From Alteromonadaceae bacterium M269 (GTDB taxonomy: Bacteria; Pseudomonadota; Gammaproteobacteria; Enterobacterales; Alteromonadaceae): a stretch of 64,000 nucleotides of DNA. Below, piece by piece: positions 45,623-54,392 of the stretch. Within the stretch, counting starts at the first letter, position 1. The number at the start of each line of letters is the position of its first letter. The notes below the pieces were generated by a model. The model saw nothing but the letters and a program-made list of their open reading frames with translations. It was not told the DNA's origin and searched no databases. The stretch spans positions 1 to 64,000 of the forward strand of contig SMNZ01000010.1 in assembly GCA_004353515.1 (NCBI GenBank), given 5' to 3'. Made by a program: the position numbers and the translations under genes.

Positions 45623-46633
45623 ATGTATATAAACGTAAAAGATAAAATTGTCATGGCAAGCATAATTGGTCTTTCACTTTCTGCAGCAAGTGTTTCCTCA
45701 AAGGAAAAACAAGTACTTCCATTGTCAGATCCCCACAATAAAGGACAGTGGATTTTAAATACCGAGGTTAGCGACGAATTCAATGCAGAGACTATAGATG
45801 AAAATAGATGGTTTATTGTCGGTAAGTTTGAAGACGGCCAGCCTCAATATGTTCATCCTGATGATCCTACAAAGTGGGTGTGGAAGGGGCGTGCACCATC
45901 ACAGTTTTCTGGCCGCAACTACCGCCTTGAAGATGGCAAACTAATGCTGGAAGCACGTTGGGAGCCTGATTTCCCTTTTACTGATGAGATACGTCAGCCG
46001 GTTTTTGGCGAACCAATGAAGCATGAAAACATTACTGTTCCATGTTTTATTGGTCGGCGAGAATTTACTTACGGCTATATCGAAATTAAGAGTAAGTCTG
46101 CTGATGCTGAGGTAACCAGTGGATTTTGGTCAACAGGTAAAGGCATAGAGTTTGATTTTTTTGAATCCTTTGGAGATAGCCGTGAAAATCCCAAGAAGGA
46201 TCACTTGGATAGCGAATTGTGGTGGTCGATTAGGGATTGGAAAAAACCTGTTTCAGGTAAGCCTAGCTACACGGAAAGAAAAGATTTAGGTTTCAGAATG
46301 GCTGATGATTTTCACGTTTACGGTGTTGAGTGGAGTGAAGAGGGAGTTAATTATTACGTCGACGGCAAGCTACTCTCGTCGGTTACTGCTGAGCAAATGA
46401 CCGCTTGGGCAAAAGAGAATAGGGAAGGGGTACCTGAAAACTATGACGCTTACGTCATTAATAAGCCGATAAACATTTGGTTAGACATGGAGACTTTTCC
46501 CTGGCACGGATATCCCAATAGTAAAGAAGATTTGGAAAGGAACAGTCCAAAAGGCAAGCAAGACGATGGTGTTGTGGACTTTGAGGTCGAATATGTACGA
46601 GTTTGGCAAAAGCCCAAACATCTTGGTCAGTAG
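45623..46633 (+). CDS. exported GH16 galactan hydrolase (carrageenase/furcellaranase/porphyranase group)
   Basis: A short signal-like N-terminus precedes a single GH16 jelly-roll. The catalytic ExDxxE motif is IEFDFFES (Glu176, Asp178, Glu181), the beta-bulge form found in agarases, carrageenases and porphyranases. Other GH16 landmarks are EFNAETIDENRW, FTYGYIEIKSK, DFHVYGVEWSEEGVNYYVDG, NIWLDMETF and FEVEYVRVW. Its 336 residues leave no room for an added binding module. Context favours an endo-acting enzyme on kappa-, beta- or mixed carrageenan; the subfamily cannot be fixed by eye. No island-type dyad was found upstream. Confidence 0.88.
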   Translation: MYINVKDKIVMASIIGLSLSAASVSSKEKQVLPLSDPHNKGQWILNTEVSDEFNAETIDENRWFIVGKFEDGQPQYVHPDDPTKWVWKGRAPSQFSGRNYRLEDGKLMLEARWEPDFPFTDEIRQPVFGEPMKHENITVPCFIGRREFTYGYIEIKSKSADAEVTSGFWSTGKGIEFDFFESFGDSRENPKKDHLDSELWWSIRDWKKPVSGKPSYTERKDLGFRMADDFHVYGVEWSEEGVNYYVDGKLLSSVTAEQMTAWAKENREGVPENYDAYVINKPINIWLDMETFPWHGYPNSKEDLERNSPKGKQDDGVVDFEVEYVRVWQKPKHLGQ

Positions 46634-47099
46634 TAACGTGTCTTATTGCAAGGGAGTTAGCCACCTCCATATAAAGTTCATTAAGTAATCCGGAGCCGCT
46701 TTAAGCTACCAGAGCTTCAATAGCTGTTCATGACCTACGTTTTTGTCACAAGTGCTTTAGTACAATGAATTAAAGACCTTAAAAACTGAAGTATAAACAT
46801 CAACTGCATAACACAGGCTACTATTTTAGCGCCGGAAACTGAGTACCTTGCGTAGGCTAGACTGAATATTGACATTTAGTTATCTTCCATTTCAGCAACT
46901 TCAACCCAAATAAAAATACCCACTTCGACCATATAGACACTTAACTCAACGGCATAGTTGAAATTACATAGGCATATTAAGCCTCAAATTAATAAAAGCA
47001 TTTGTAATTTTATGAGCTGTTTTATCTTCTAACGTGAATAAATTTGCATTGCCCTTCGAAAAAATTTACTAGAACGATTTATTGCTTAATGGTGGTACT
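46634..47099. other. 466-base AT-rich gap, no supported gene
   Basis: No gene, RNA or strong hairpin is supported. A short minus-strand open segment ending at about 46877 (reading ...FIWVEVAEMEDN, stop) has no start and no recognisable family, and may be chance or a remnant. Confidence 0.4.
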
Positions 47100-48056
47100 T
47101 TAATCCTCAGACATTTTTAATTCAGTGTCAGGATAGAAGCTATACCAAGCAAACCAATAATTTCTTAAAATAGACACATCGTCACCAGTTTTAAGGTTAA
47201 TTGCTTTTAAAGAATTGTCATTGTCCAATTGAATCTTAATTTTTTCACCATTTATTGACTCTATAACTGGTGAGTTCTTTTTTAGATAGTTTTCTTCATA
47301 GGCAATGGCTTTGCCTTTGAAATCTAAACCATAGACAACAGTTTTTCGTTTCAAACGAGCATCTTCAATAGCAACTGGAAATATTAGTCTGTCAGACTCT
47401 ACGTAGTTCTGAAAACGAAAAGATTTATATTGAGGAGAGTCTTTGTCTATCTTTAAGACCAACCCCTCTGTAAACCTTATTTTCGCGTCTTGCCAACGAA
47501 TTACAGAAACTCCAACTCGTTTTAACTGCTCTCCTGTTTTACTACCAACAATAGCCCTGCCAGTAATTTGTCCCCACAATGAGCGAGTTTTACGGTCATA
47601 AAGCACTAGGTCACTATTATGTAATAATCCGGCGACCCCTAATTCAACTCTCTCCCCATCTATCAAAGGAACCAACCCAACAGCTGAACCACACAATGGA
47701 CAGTAAGTAATGGCCAAAGGCTCGTCATTGAAATAATCATTCACGACTTCATGGGCCTGCATCATGTTACGTGGGTAGATTTTAGTAACGCCATTGTACG
47801 AAGCAACCAAAACAATATCTGTATCATCGACATAATCTACTTGCTGTACAGGTATGTAACTAGGTGTATCTATAGCTGGAATGCAATCAATATCGGGGCA
47901 ACTTTGATTTAAATCGCTTAAATTAATACTTTTTTTAGTTTCATCCGAGAATTGGAAAACATCCTTGATAATGTTTACCCGATACCCTCTATATTGTCCC
48001 TCGGCAATCTGAGAAACGAGAAGTAAGAGAAGCGCAAAATACAGTAGTTGTTTCAT
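47100..48056 (-). CDS. DUF3179 family exported protein
   Basis: A signal peptide (MKQLLYFALLLLLVSQIAEG) is followed by the DUF3179 domain: IPAIDTPSYIPVQQVDYVDD, VLVASYNGVTKIYPRNMMQAHEVVND, LAITYCPLCGSAVGL and the LLHNSDLVLYDRKTRSLWGQ block. CPLCG could bind a metal or form a disulfide. The family's function is not established. It is convergent with the GH16 gene and no operator dyad is seen nearby, so membership in the regulon is doubtful. Confidence 0.85.
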   Translation of the reverse strand: MKQLLYFALLLLLVSQIAEGQYRGYRVNIIKDVFQFSDETKKSINLSDLNQSCPDIDCIPAIDTPSYIPVQQVDYVDDTDIVLVASYNGVTKIYPRNMMQAHEVVNDYFNDEPLAITYCPLCGSAVGLVPLIDGERVELGVAGLLHNSDLVLYDRKTRSLWGQITGRAIVGSKTGEQLKRVGVSVIRWQDAKIRFTEGLVLKIDKDSPQYKSFRFQNYVESDRLIFPVAIEDARLKRKTVVYGLDFKGKAIAYEENYLKKNSPVIESINGEKIKIQLDNDNSLKAINLKTGDDVSILRNYWFAWYSFYPDTELKMSED

Positions 48057-48443
48057 GTTTTATCGTTCTTATAATTACTTAAGAAAATATCAATATATAG
48101 TATAAGTATTCACGAGTTCAACTCGTTAGGAATAGCTTACTTTCGAACAAACCAGCCAACACTTTGATGTGGAAAAAGCGCCCGATTCCTTTAGTAAAGT
48201 GCATTAAAATCATCCTTCTGGGACAATAGAAAAGCCTACAAAGTGAACATGAAAATACTCAAAAAAACAGATGTTGAAGGTTTTCCTGATAATTATCAGT
48301 TAGAGCGAGCAAAACGCCTCAAGGTAGAGCAAATGCAATAGGTGCTCGTATTTGCTTCAAACTTTGAAGGTAGCCGCTTGCGACGGCCATAAACACTCGT
48401 TATTGGCCATCGTTTTATCGCTAATTGATAATAGCTATGTCAT
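48057..48443. other. 387-base gap, no supported gene
   Basis: It contains a 30-codon plus-strand frame (48249-48341, MKILKKTDVEGF...) with no clear ribosome site or family, and otherwise unremarkable AT-rich sequence. The promoter of the DUF3179 gene is expected at its left end. Confidence 0.4.
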
Positions 48444-49910
48444 CTATTGTGACTCAGCTGATTTAGCCTTAACTGGAACCCATTTCCATTCTTGTGCTTC
48501 TTTACTTGGCACTCGATATCTATCCATTCGAGAAATATCGTATTCTTCAAACTTCTGAGATAGGGTCCAAAGTGGACGCTCGTGAGTGAGTTCCCAGGCA
48601 AATATTTCCTTGAACATGGTGCGAACGCGCTCAGGATATTTATCGGCTAAGTTATTCTGTTCGGCTTTATCTTCTTTGATATTATATAACTCTGCTGGGC
48701 GATCAGCGAAACGGATAAGCTTCCAATCGCCTTGGCGCATAGCTGCTCGAACGTCTTTTTTCCAGAACAGTGACTTATGTGGTTCAGCAGTTACTTTGCC
48801 TGATACATAAGGCCATATTACTTTACCATCTACATTCTCCAGCTTAGAAGCATCACCGCCAGCAGCGGCGAAGAATGACGGTAGCAAATCCATTGTGCTA
48901 ACTGCGCGATTATAATCGACTCCTTGCGGTAATTTCGCTGGCCATTTAATGACAAAAGGAACGCGTAATCCGCCTTCTAGATGATTTGATTTAGTGCCTG
49001 CAAGCGGCCAGTTGACCGAAGCATTTTTATCCGTTGGACCGCCATTATCATTGGTGAATACCACAATAGTATTCTCTTCAAGTCCATGTTTTTTTAAGGT
49101 ATCTAAAACCTTACCGGTGGCGCGATCCATTGCTAGGGTCATGGCTGCATATATCTTGCGGTTACCTTTTAATTGTGGAAATTGTGCTAAGTCTTCTTCC
49201 GTTGCTTCCATTGGTGTATGCGGTGCATTGAAAGCAAGATAAATGAAAAATGGATTATCTACATTACGCGCTATAAAATCTGAAGCTTCGGCGCCTAATT
49301 CGTCAGTCAAGTATCCTTTTGGTTCTTCGAATTTGCCGATTCCTCTTTCCATTCGCTTATCGTGATGAGGTAATCGATTCTCCGCGCCGTAGCTGAAAAA
49401 GCTTCGATCGCCACCGCGAAAGCCGTAGAATTCATCAAATCCACGTTTCATTGGATGATAACGCTCTGCATTTCCGAGGTGCCACTTTCCGTATGCTGCT
49501 GTCGCGTAACCGCGCTCCTTCATGTAATCAGCGATAGTTCTTTGATCGGTTGGCAGACCCATATCATCACCTAGATACTTTGAGTTTGGGCTCATATATC
49601 CTGGAACATTTATCTCTTGGTAACCAAACTTCTGTTGATACCTGCCTGTCATCAACCCAGCTCTCGACGGACCACAAGTTGGATCAGTGACGTATCCCTC
49701 TGTAAAGCGAACACCTTCTTGAGCCAAGGAGTCAATATTCGGTGTCCTCATAACGTTGCTACCTTGAAACCCAAAATCTTCGTAACCAGCGTCATCTGAG
49801 AAGATAAGAATGATATTGGGTAGCTTCCCCTGCTTAGTTGGATTCGCAAGCAGAGGTTTTGCAGCAAAGATCATAACCAGTATGATGCAATTCGAAAGTA
49901 GTCTGTTCAT
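48444..49910 (-). CDS. S1-family sulfatase (1)
   Basis: An exported formylglycine sulfatase. After a signal peptide (ending LLANPT), [16 protein letters not shown] gives the first metal-binding Asp pair; the formylglycine motif is CGPSR (Cys79), followed by [34 protein letters not shown] and [14 protein letters not shown] are the other S1 blocks. The protein depends on a maturase converting the Cys, encoded outside this window. It is the only sulfatase in its unit, with a perfect operator dyad 33 bases upstream of the start. It probably removes one specific sulfate of carrageenan oligosaccharides; which one cannot be told by eye. Confidence 0.93.
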   Translation of the reverse strand: MNRLLSNCIILVMIFAAKPLLANPTKQGKLPNIILIFSDDAGYEDFGFQGSNVMRTPNIDSLAQEGVRFTEGYVTDPTCGPSRAGLMTGRYQQKFGYQEINVPGYMSPNSKYLGDDMGLPTDQRTIADYMKERGYATAAYGKWHLGNAERYHPMKRGFDEFYGFRGGDRSFFSYGAENRLPHHDKRMERGIGKFEEPKGYLTDELGAEASDFIARNVDNPFFIYLAFNAPHTPMEATEEDLAQFPQLKGNRKIYAAMTLAMDRATGKVLDTLKKHGLEENTIVVFTNDNGGPTDKNASVNWPLAGTKSNHLEGGLRVPFVIKWPAKLPQGVDYNRAVSTMDLLPSFFAAAGGDASKLENVDGKVIWPYVSGKVTAEPHKSLFWKKDVRAAMRQGDWKLIRFADRPAELYNIKEDKAEQNNLADKYPERVRTMFKEIFAWELTHERPLWTLSQKFEEYDISRMDRYRVPSKEAQEWKWVPVKAKSAESQ

Positions 49911-49942
49911 ATTGTTTTCCTAGACTATAAAAACCAATAGTT

Positions 49943-49957
49943 AAACATCAGATGTTT
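49943..49957 (-). promoter_or_regulatory. perfect operator-like dyad upstream of sulfatase 1
   Basis: AAACAT-CAG-ATGTTT matches all 12 dyad positions, 33-47 bases before the sulfatase start. Confidence 0.7.
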
Positions 49958-50021
49958 ATATAAATATAATGTATTTGCAAGTGGGATTGTTAAACGAATG
50001 CTAAATTGTGAATGCCTATAA

Positions 50022-50141
50022 CTATGGAGTCATCATATTAGAGAGAAGCTCACCTTGTAGCTTCATAATGTACTCTTGATTCTTACCTAAGATATTTCGT
50101 GCAACTGCAATAGGTGAGGAGTAAGACTTGGAGCAATTCAT
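50022..50141 (-). CDS. possible 39-residue protein or gene remnant
   Basis: A minus-strand frame starting MNCSKSYSSPIAVARNI and ending with a helical segment (EYIMKLQGELLSNMMTP) lies between sulfatase 1 and the GH42-like gene. The frame stays open 16 codons upstream of the ATG, so it could be the tail of a decayed gene. No clear ribosome site or family is recognised. Confidence 0.25.
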   Translation of the reverse strand: MNCSKSYSSPIAVARNILGKNQEYIMKLQGELLSNMMTP

Positions 50142-50217
50142 AATTGAATTGATATCTTTAGTGGCATTTACAATCTTGTGAGCAATTTATTTTTATTAGT
50201 ATGCAGCCTATCTAATT

Positions 50218-50249
50218 AGGGATTGATTGGCTTTTGCCAATCAATCCCT
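50218..50249 (-). terminator. 14-bp perfect hairpin after the GH42-like gene
   Basis: AGGGATTGATTGGC and GCCAATCAATCCCT pair perfectly around a 4-base loop, starting 28 bases past the stop at 50277. There is no clear U tract on the minus strand, so it may be a Rho-assisted terminator or an RNA-protecting stem. Confidence 0.6.
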
Positions 50250-50276
50250 CTACACCTCATTCACGTGGGGGAACGC

Positions 50277-52700
50277 TTACTGAGGTATAACTTCAAGTAA
50301 AAGTACGCCTTCAGATGCTAATTGAAGTGACGAATTCACGTCTGTATTAGTGAGCATATTTTTAGCAGATACCGATCTGCCATCTGGCATAGAGAGTTCG
50401 ATGGAGGCTGATTCTCGTCCAAGGTTGAGAATGTTGACGAGATAGCTTTCTTTGCCTTTATGAGGTACTACACGCCACATGACTCGTTTATGGAGTGGGG
50501 CACTTTTATCTTTAACAATAACCGAAGGTCGATTTTCTGGTGCAATTGCGTCCATGGAGGCTTGTTTTATGTCTTTTAAATTATCACTGTCCAGAACGAT
50601 AAGCGTACCTTGGTTAGCCTTTAAGTTTTGTTGTCTTGCCTGACCATATTCGTTCATCGACAAGCTTTTTCTCGAGTCAAGTATGACGGTACCGCCATTG
50701 TTTAGATAATCCTGTAATGAGGAAAATTCGGCGTCAGTGACATAGGGATTGCGGTAGACAAGCACTGCATCCCATTGATCACTACTTTGCTTCTGTAAGA
50801 TGTTTTTGGTGACGAAGCCTAAAGGAAACCCTTCGAAAAATAATGACTCGTATAATTTAAACCCTTCGGTCATATAGTCTTTTGTATTGATAGCCGTGGT
50901 TTCAGAATAAAATAGCCTCAAAGGTCTGGTTTGCTCTCTTAATGCAATAACCTCTTCTGAGAAGCTGTTCAAGTCGAACATGACTTGTGTAACTTCGTTA
51001 GCTATATGGGGTTGCATATTGTTTGAACCGGCGAAAGCTCCTGCTAAGCCAGGATCGAAAAAGTTGAGTTCTCCTTCCAGGCGATCTTCCGGTGAACCAT
51101 CGGGATCTCTTGCCCAAAACCAACCCATATTTGCATCCATCCCTTGTATTGTTGCAAGCCAGTAGACGCTCCTAACATAGCTTGTGCGTGGGTCCATATC
51201 TCTCCATTGTCCAGAAGAGAGAAAATGAGATTCAGAATTTACGTTAATCTTATTTGGCGCAACTGACTCCATGAAATCATGAAACATGCCGACTCCTCCC
51301 CAATAGTATGCATATTTTTCAGTCCACTTAGATGACCTCCCTGGTCGGATATTGGGGCTGCCGAGTGCTTTAGCATCATGACCTACCATAGTTGTAAGGT
51401 CGGCTAGCGCTTCTGTGTCGATACCTCCTGAGCGGGAGTCATACATAAACATTCTCGGCATGACTTTGATATGCGTATTTGCATCTGGGTTGACCGCATG
51501 AAGCTCATCTTGCATGAACTTAAACCAATTAGTACTTCTATCCATGTTGTAACGCATCCAGTCATACCAGATAGGTTTACCTTGGAGGTTAGTATCAACA
51601 GGAACCTCTATAGTTATGTCTGTAAACTCTTCGAATTTTGTTCCCCAGTTTTCATTTAAAGTTGCGAGATCACCCTGATACTTTTCAGTCAGCCAAAGAC
51701 GAAAATTATTCAAGGTGTAGGACGAGATATCATTCATCTCTTTATATTGGTAGGTCCAGTGTCCTTTTTCCGAATACCAATGAGGTTCATTTGCTAGCAC
51801 AAACCCGAGCTCTGTTACTTTTTTTCCTTTGGTTAGTTCCCCCGTCTTTCTGATTATCTTGCCCCAAACTTCTCTAGCTAAAGGGTTGTCGATGTCGAAC
51901 CCTGTAAATAGTGAGCGACCAGACCTAACCTCCGGCTCTTGTGCTTCTACCCATTCTGGTATACCCATTAACCAATAAACGAGATAGCCAATATTGGTAT
52001 CGGGTATATTGGTTAATTCCTTCATCAACTCTTCATCAAAAGTACCATCTTCCTTTAAAAGAAAAGAATTAATTGCACGATCATGATCGGTGGGGTATAA
52101 ATTTTCTCCGCCGTGATAAAGAGCCCCTAAATGATCGTTATATACATCTTTATTAGTTAAAGGCTGTCCGACCGATTTAGAAAAGTAGTCATAAGGAAAA
52201 ATAGGTTTTCCCTGACTGACAAACATATTCTCGCCGGCTTTGGTATTTTGCCAATCAACTTTGTTGACTGGGCGACGTTGTATTTCGCCTTTTAGTTCTT
52301 TTTTGAGCGTTAAAATACCTTTATCTAGTATGCCGTTGACTTTTGTTCTTTCAAAATCTGGTAGCTCTCTTGCTAACTGCTCCTTATTAGGTGCGAAGTA
52401 TCGTTCGTAACCGAATGCCGCCTCTATTGCTTGATAATTTTTTTCGTCCCAATTGGCGAAAGTTAGAAATTGTTCTGAGAACCAGACAATGGTCTCTTCC
52501 CTTGTTACATCAATATTTCTTACTCGGGCTTCACTCATAAGATTTTTGAGTATTTTTAGTTTCGTTCTGGCTTCTGTTTCTAAGGGACTGAGTGTTGCTT
52601 CAGTTTGAACGCTATCGCGTATTGAAGCGGTGGGCTGTTCTTGGCAGGCGCTATTCATAAACGCTACGGCAATGGATAACGCGAGGAAGTGTTGTTTCAT
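50277..52700 (-). CDS. GH42/GH167-like clan GH-A exo-galactosidase, probable lipoprotein
   Basis: The protein has 807 residues. The N-terminus ends in a lipobox-like NSAC (Cys19). A TIM-barrel region at about 155-520 carries FVLANEPHW (acid/base Glu305) and NVNSESHF (candidate nucleophile Glu490), the spacing expected of clan GH-A galactosidases, with WYDWMRYNMDRSTNWFKFMQDELHAVNPD matching GH42. A GATase-like domain follows (about 580-710, VLVYRNPYVTDAEFSSLQDYLNNGGTVILDSR), then a small C-terminal beta domain. GH42-like enzymes now placed in GH167 act on carrageenan oligosaccharides in Pseudoalteromonas; assignment to that family is inferred from context. It is divergent from sulfatase 2. Confidence 0.78.
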   Translation of the reverse strand: MKQHFLALSIAVAFMNSACQEQPTASIRDSVQTEATLSPLETEARTKLKILKNLMSEARVRNIDVTREETIVWFSEQFLTFANWDEKNYQAIEAAFGYERYFAPNKEQLARELPDFERTKVNGILDKGILTLKKELKGEIQRRPVNKVDWQNTKAGENMFVSQGKPIFPYDYFSKSVGQPLTNKDVYNDHLGALYHGGENLYPTDHDRAINSFLLKEDGTFDEELMKELTNIPDTNIGYLVYWLMGIPEWVEAQEPEVRSGRSLFTGFDIDNPLAREVWGKIIRKTGELTKGKKVTELGFVLANEPHWYSEKGHWTYQYKEMNDISSYTLNNFRLWLTEKYQGDLATLNENWGTKFEEFTDITIEVPVDTNLQGKPIWYDWMRYNMDRSTNWFKFMQDELHAVNPDANTHIKVMPRMFMYDSRSGGIDTEALADLTTMVGHDAKALGSPNIRPGRSSKWTEKYAYYWGGVGMFHDFMESVAPNKINVNSESHFLSSGQWRDMDPRTSYVRSVYWLATIQGMDANMGWFWARDPDGSPEDRLEGELNFFDPGLAGAFAGSNNMQPHIANEVTQVMFDLNSFSEEVIALREQTRPLRLFYSETTAINTKDYMTEGFKLYESLFFEGFPLGFVTKNILQKQSSDQWDAVLVYRNPYVTDAEFSSLQDYLNNGGTVILDSRKSLSMNEYGQARQQNLKANQGTLIVLDSDNLKDIKQASMDAIAPENRPSVIVKDKSAPLHKRVMWRVVPHKGKESYLVNILNLGRESASIELSMPDGRSVSAKNMLTNTDVNSSLQLASEGVLLLEVIPQ

Positions 52701-52796
52701 ATCTAAACCTAGGGTGATAACAATGAATGTAACAAGTTTTGCATTAAAGAGTTATTTTAATGTTAATTTCATTGTATATTAAGATATAATCTTATT

Positions 52797-52811
52797 AAAC
52801 ATATTATGAAT
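52797..52811. promoter_or_regulatory. operator-like dyad between the GH42-like gene and sulfatase 2
   Basis: AAACAT-ATT-ATGAAT matches 10 of 12 dyad positions. It lies 12 bases before the sulfatase 2 start and 97 bases from the GH42-like start, and could serve both. Confidence 0.5.
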
Positions 52812-52822
52812 GGCTTTTTAGG

Positions 52823-54382
52823 ATGAAGTTAAGTATTTACCATTTTATGAATGTGAGTAGGTGGCGTTGTGCTCCGATTATTCTAAGTATGACAACACTA
52901 TTAATCGGAATTGATATCCAATATGCGTTAGCCGCTGGGAGTTTAGAAGCAAGTGATAGCAAGCCAAATGTCTTGCTACTGATGTTTGATGATATGAGGT
53001 TCGATACTTTCTCGTATCGAGGTGGTCCTGTTGATACGCCTAACATCGATGCTTTGGCAAATGAGTCCACTCGGTTCGACAACGCGATGACGACAACAGG
53101 TTTATGTTCCCCTTCGCGTGCCGTTTTGTATACCGGACGTTGGGGGCATAAAACGGGTTTAGATGACAATGTGGAGCTTTACTCAACGCGATTGGCGGAG
53201 CTTGATCCAGAAGAAGGTGGACTTTTACAACGCGCTAAAGATGCCGGATATTTAGTCGGTCATGTAGGCAAATGGCATTTGGGTGCCAGAGGTACTGAAA
53301 TGCGAGGTGCTGAAATAGATCTGGCACATGGACACGAACCTAGAGAACGTTTTTCACGTGTTTACACACCTTATGCCAAAGGACCACAGATAGCAGGTTA
53401 TTATGAAGGGAAGTTAGATAAACGTGGCGAAAAGCATGAGTACTACAAAACGCTAGAGGGAACGTACGAGGATACGGAAGCCTATAAGAAAGTACTTGCG
53501 GGAAAGAAGATGCTAAAGCAAATGGCGAAAGATGAAAGACCGTTCTTTGGCGTGGTTAGCTTTAATCAACCGCACCCGGCATATCGAGTTCCAGAGCCGT
53601 ATGCTTCTATGTTTGATCCTTCTACGTTGGAATTACCTTCCAATCACTTGGTTAAACGCGAAAACAAACCGCTGGCACAAGATGGCATTTGGTGGCCGTG
53701 GCATGACGTGGGTCATATGACAGATACTGACTGGCGTAAGGCGAGAAGCTTTTACTATGGAGCTATTGCTATGGTAGATCGGATAGTCGGCGAACTAATA
53801 CGGACCGCCAAAAGCGAAGGTATATACGACGATTTGCACATTGTTTTGCTGGGTGATCAAGGAAGCATGTTAGGTGAGCATACGCTTTATGACAAAGGAC
53901 CGTATGCCTATGACGAGCTAATGAGAATGCCCTTGTTAATTCGATATCCCAACATGGCACCTAAGGTGATCAACAGGCAAGTCTCAATGATCGATATAGC
54001 CCCTACACTTGCAGAAGTGATGGGATTGGCCGATGACGGTGATGTTGACGGGCATTCTTTAACATCACTGATGAGCAAAGGAGATGTTGCGGAAAAAGGC
54101 AAAGCGGATGTCTCTCTTTATGCGTACGAATGGTACAACGGCTCTTGGTTTGGTATTCGTGCAGTGAGGACGCCAGAGTACAAATTCGTATGGAATCCAG
54201 GTGACAACCGAGATGAATTCTATGATTTAAAAGCAGATCCTGGAGAAGTCACTAATCAGATCAAAAACAAACAATACAAGAAGCAAATAGCGTACATGGT
54301 GAGGTTACTCATGGATGAGCTGGCGCGGGTGCAAGATCCGTCTCTTAAAAAACTTACTTACCACGCTAAATCCTACCTCTAG
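52823..54382 (+). CDS. S1-family sulfatase (2)
   Basis: An exported sulfatase of 519 residues with a long N-terminal hydrophobic segment (APIILSMTTLLIGIDIQYALA). VLLLMFDDMRFDTFSYRG carries the metal Asp pair; the formylglycine motif is CSPSR (Cys95) with AVLYTGRWGHKTGL; GHVGKWHLGARG, GVVSFNQPHPAY, LLGDQGSMLGEHTLYDKGPYAYDELMRMPL and FYDLKADPGEVTN are the remaining blocks. It differs clearly from sulfatases 1 and 3, so it likely has a different regioselectivity. Sulfatase 3 starts 10 bases after its stop. Confidence 0.92.
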   Translation: MKLSIYHFMNVSRWRCAPIILSMTTLLIGIDIQYALAAGSLEASDSKPNVLLLMFDDMRFDTFSYRGGPVDTPNIDALANESTRFDNAMTTTGLCSPSRAVLYTGRWGHKTGLDDNVELYSTRLAELDPEEGGLLQRAKDAGYLVGHVGKWHLGARGTEMRGAEIDLAHGHEPRERFSRVYTPYAKGPQIAGYYEGKLDKRGEKHEYYKTLEGTYEDTEAYKKVLAGKKMLKQMAKDERPFFGVVSFNQPHPAYRVPEPYASMFDPSTLELPSNHLVKRENKPLAQDGIWWPWHDVGHMTDTDWRKARSFYYGAIAMVDRIVGELIRTAKSEGIYDDLHIVLLGDQGSMLGEHTLYDKGPYAYDELMRMPLLIRYPNMAPKVINRQVSMIDIAPTLAEVMGLADDGDVDGHSLTSLMSKGDVAEKGKADVSLYAYEWYNGSWFGIRAVRTPEYKFVWNPGDNRDEFYDLKADPGEVTNQIKNKQYKKQIAYMVRLLMDELARVQDPSLKKLTYHAKSYL

Positions 54383-54392
54383 AGAGAGAACA

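Noticed and set aside
46800-46960. Minus-strand segment ending FIWVEVAEMEDN as a protein remnant
   Set aside because: No start codon in context and no family; too short to support.
47100-48056. DUF3179 protein as a component of the carrageenan regulon
   Set aside because: No dyad upstream, orientation opposite to the GH16 gene and no functional link known; left as a bystander.
48249-48341. 30-codon plus-strand ORF (MKILKKTDVEGF...)
   Set aside because: No ribosome site, no recognised family and no conserved context; could be a chance frame or remnant.
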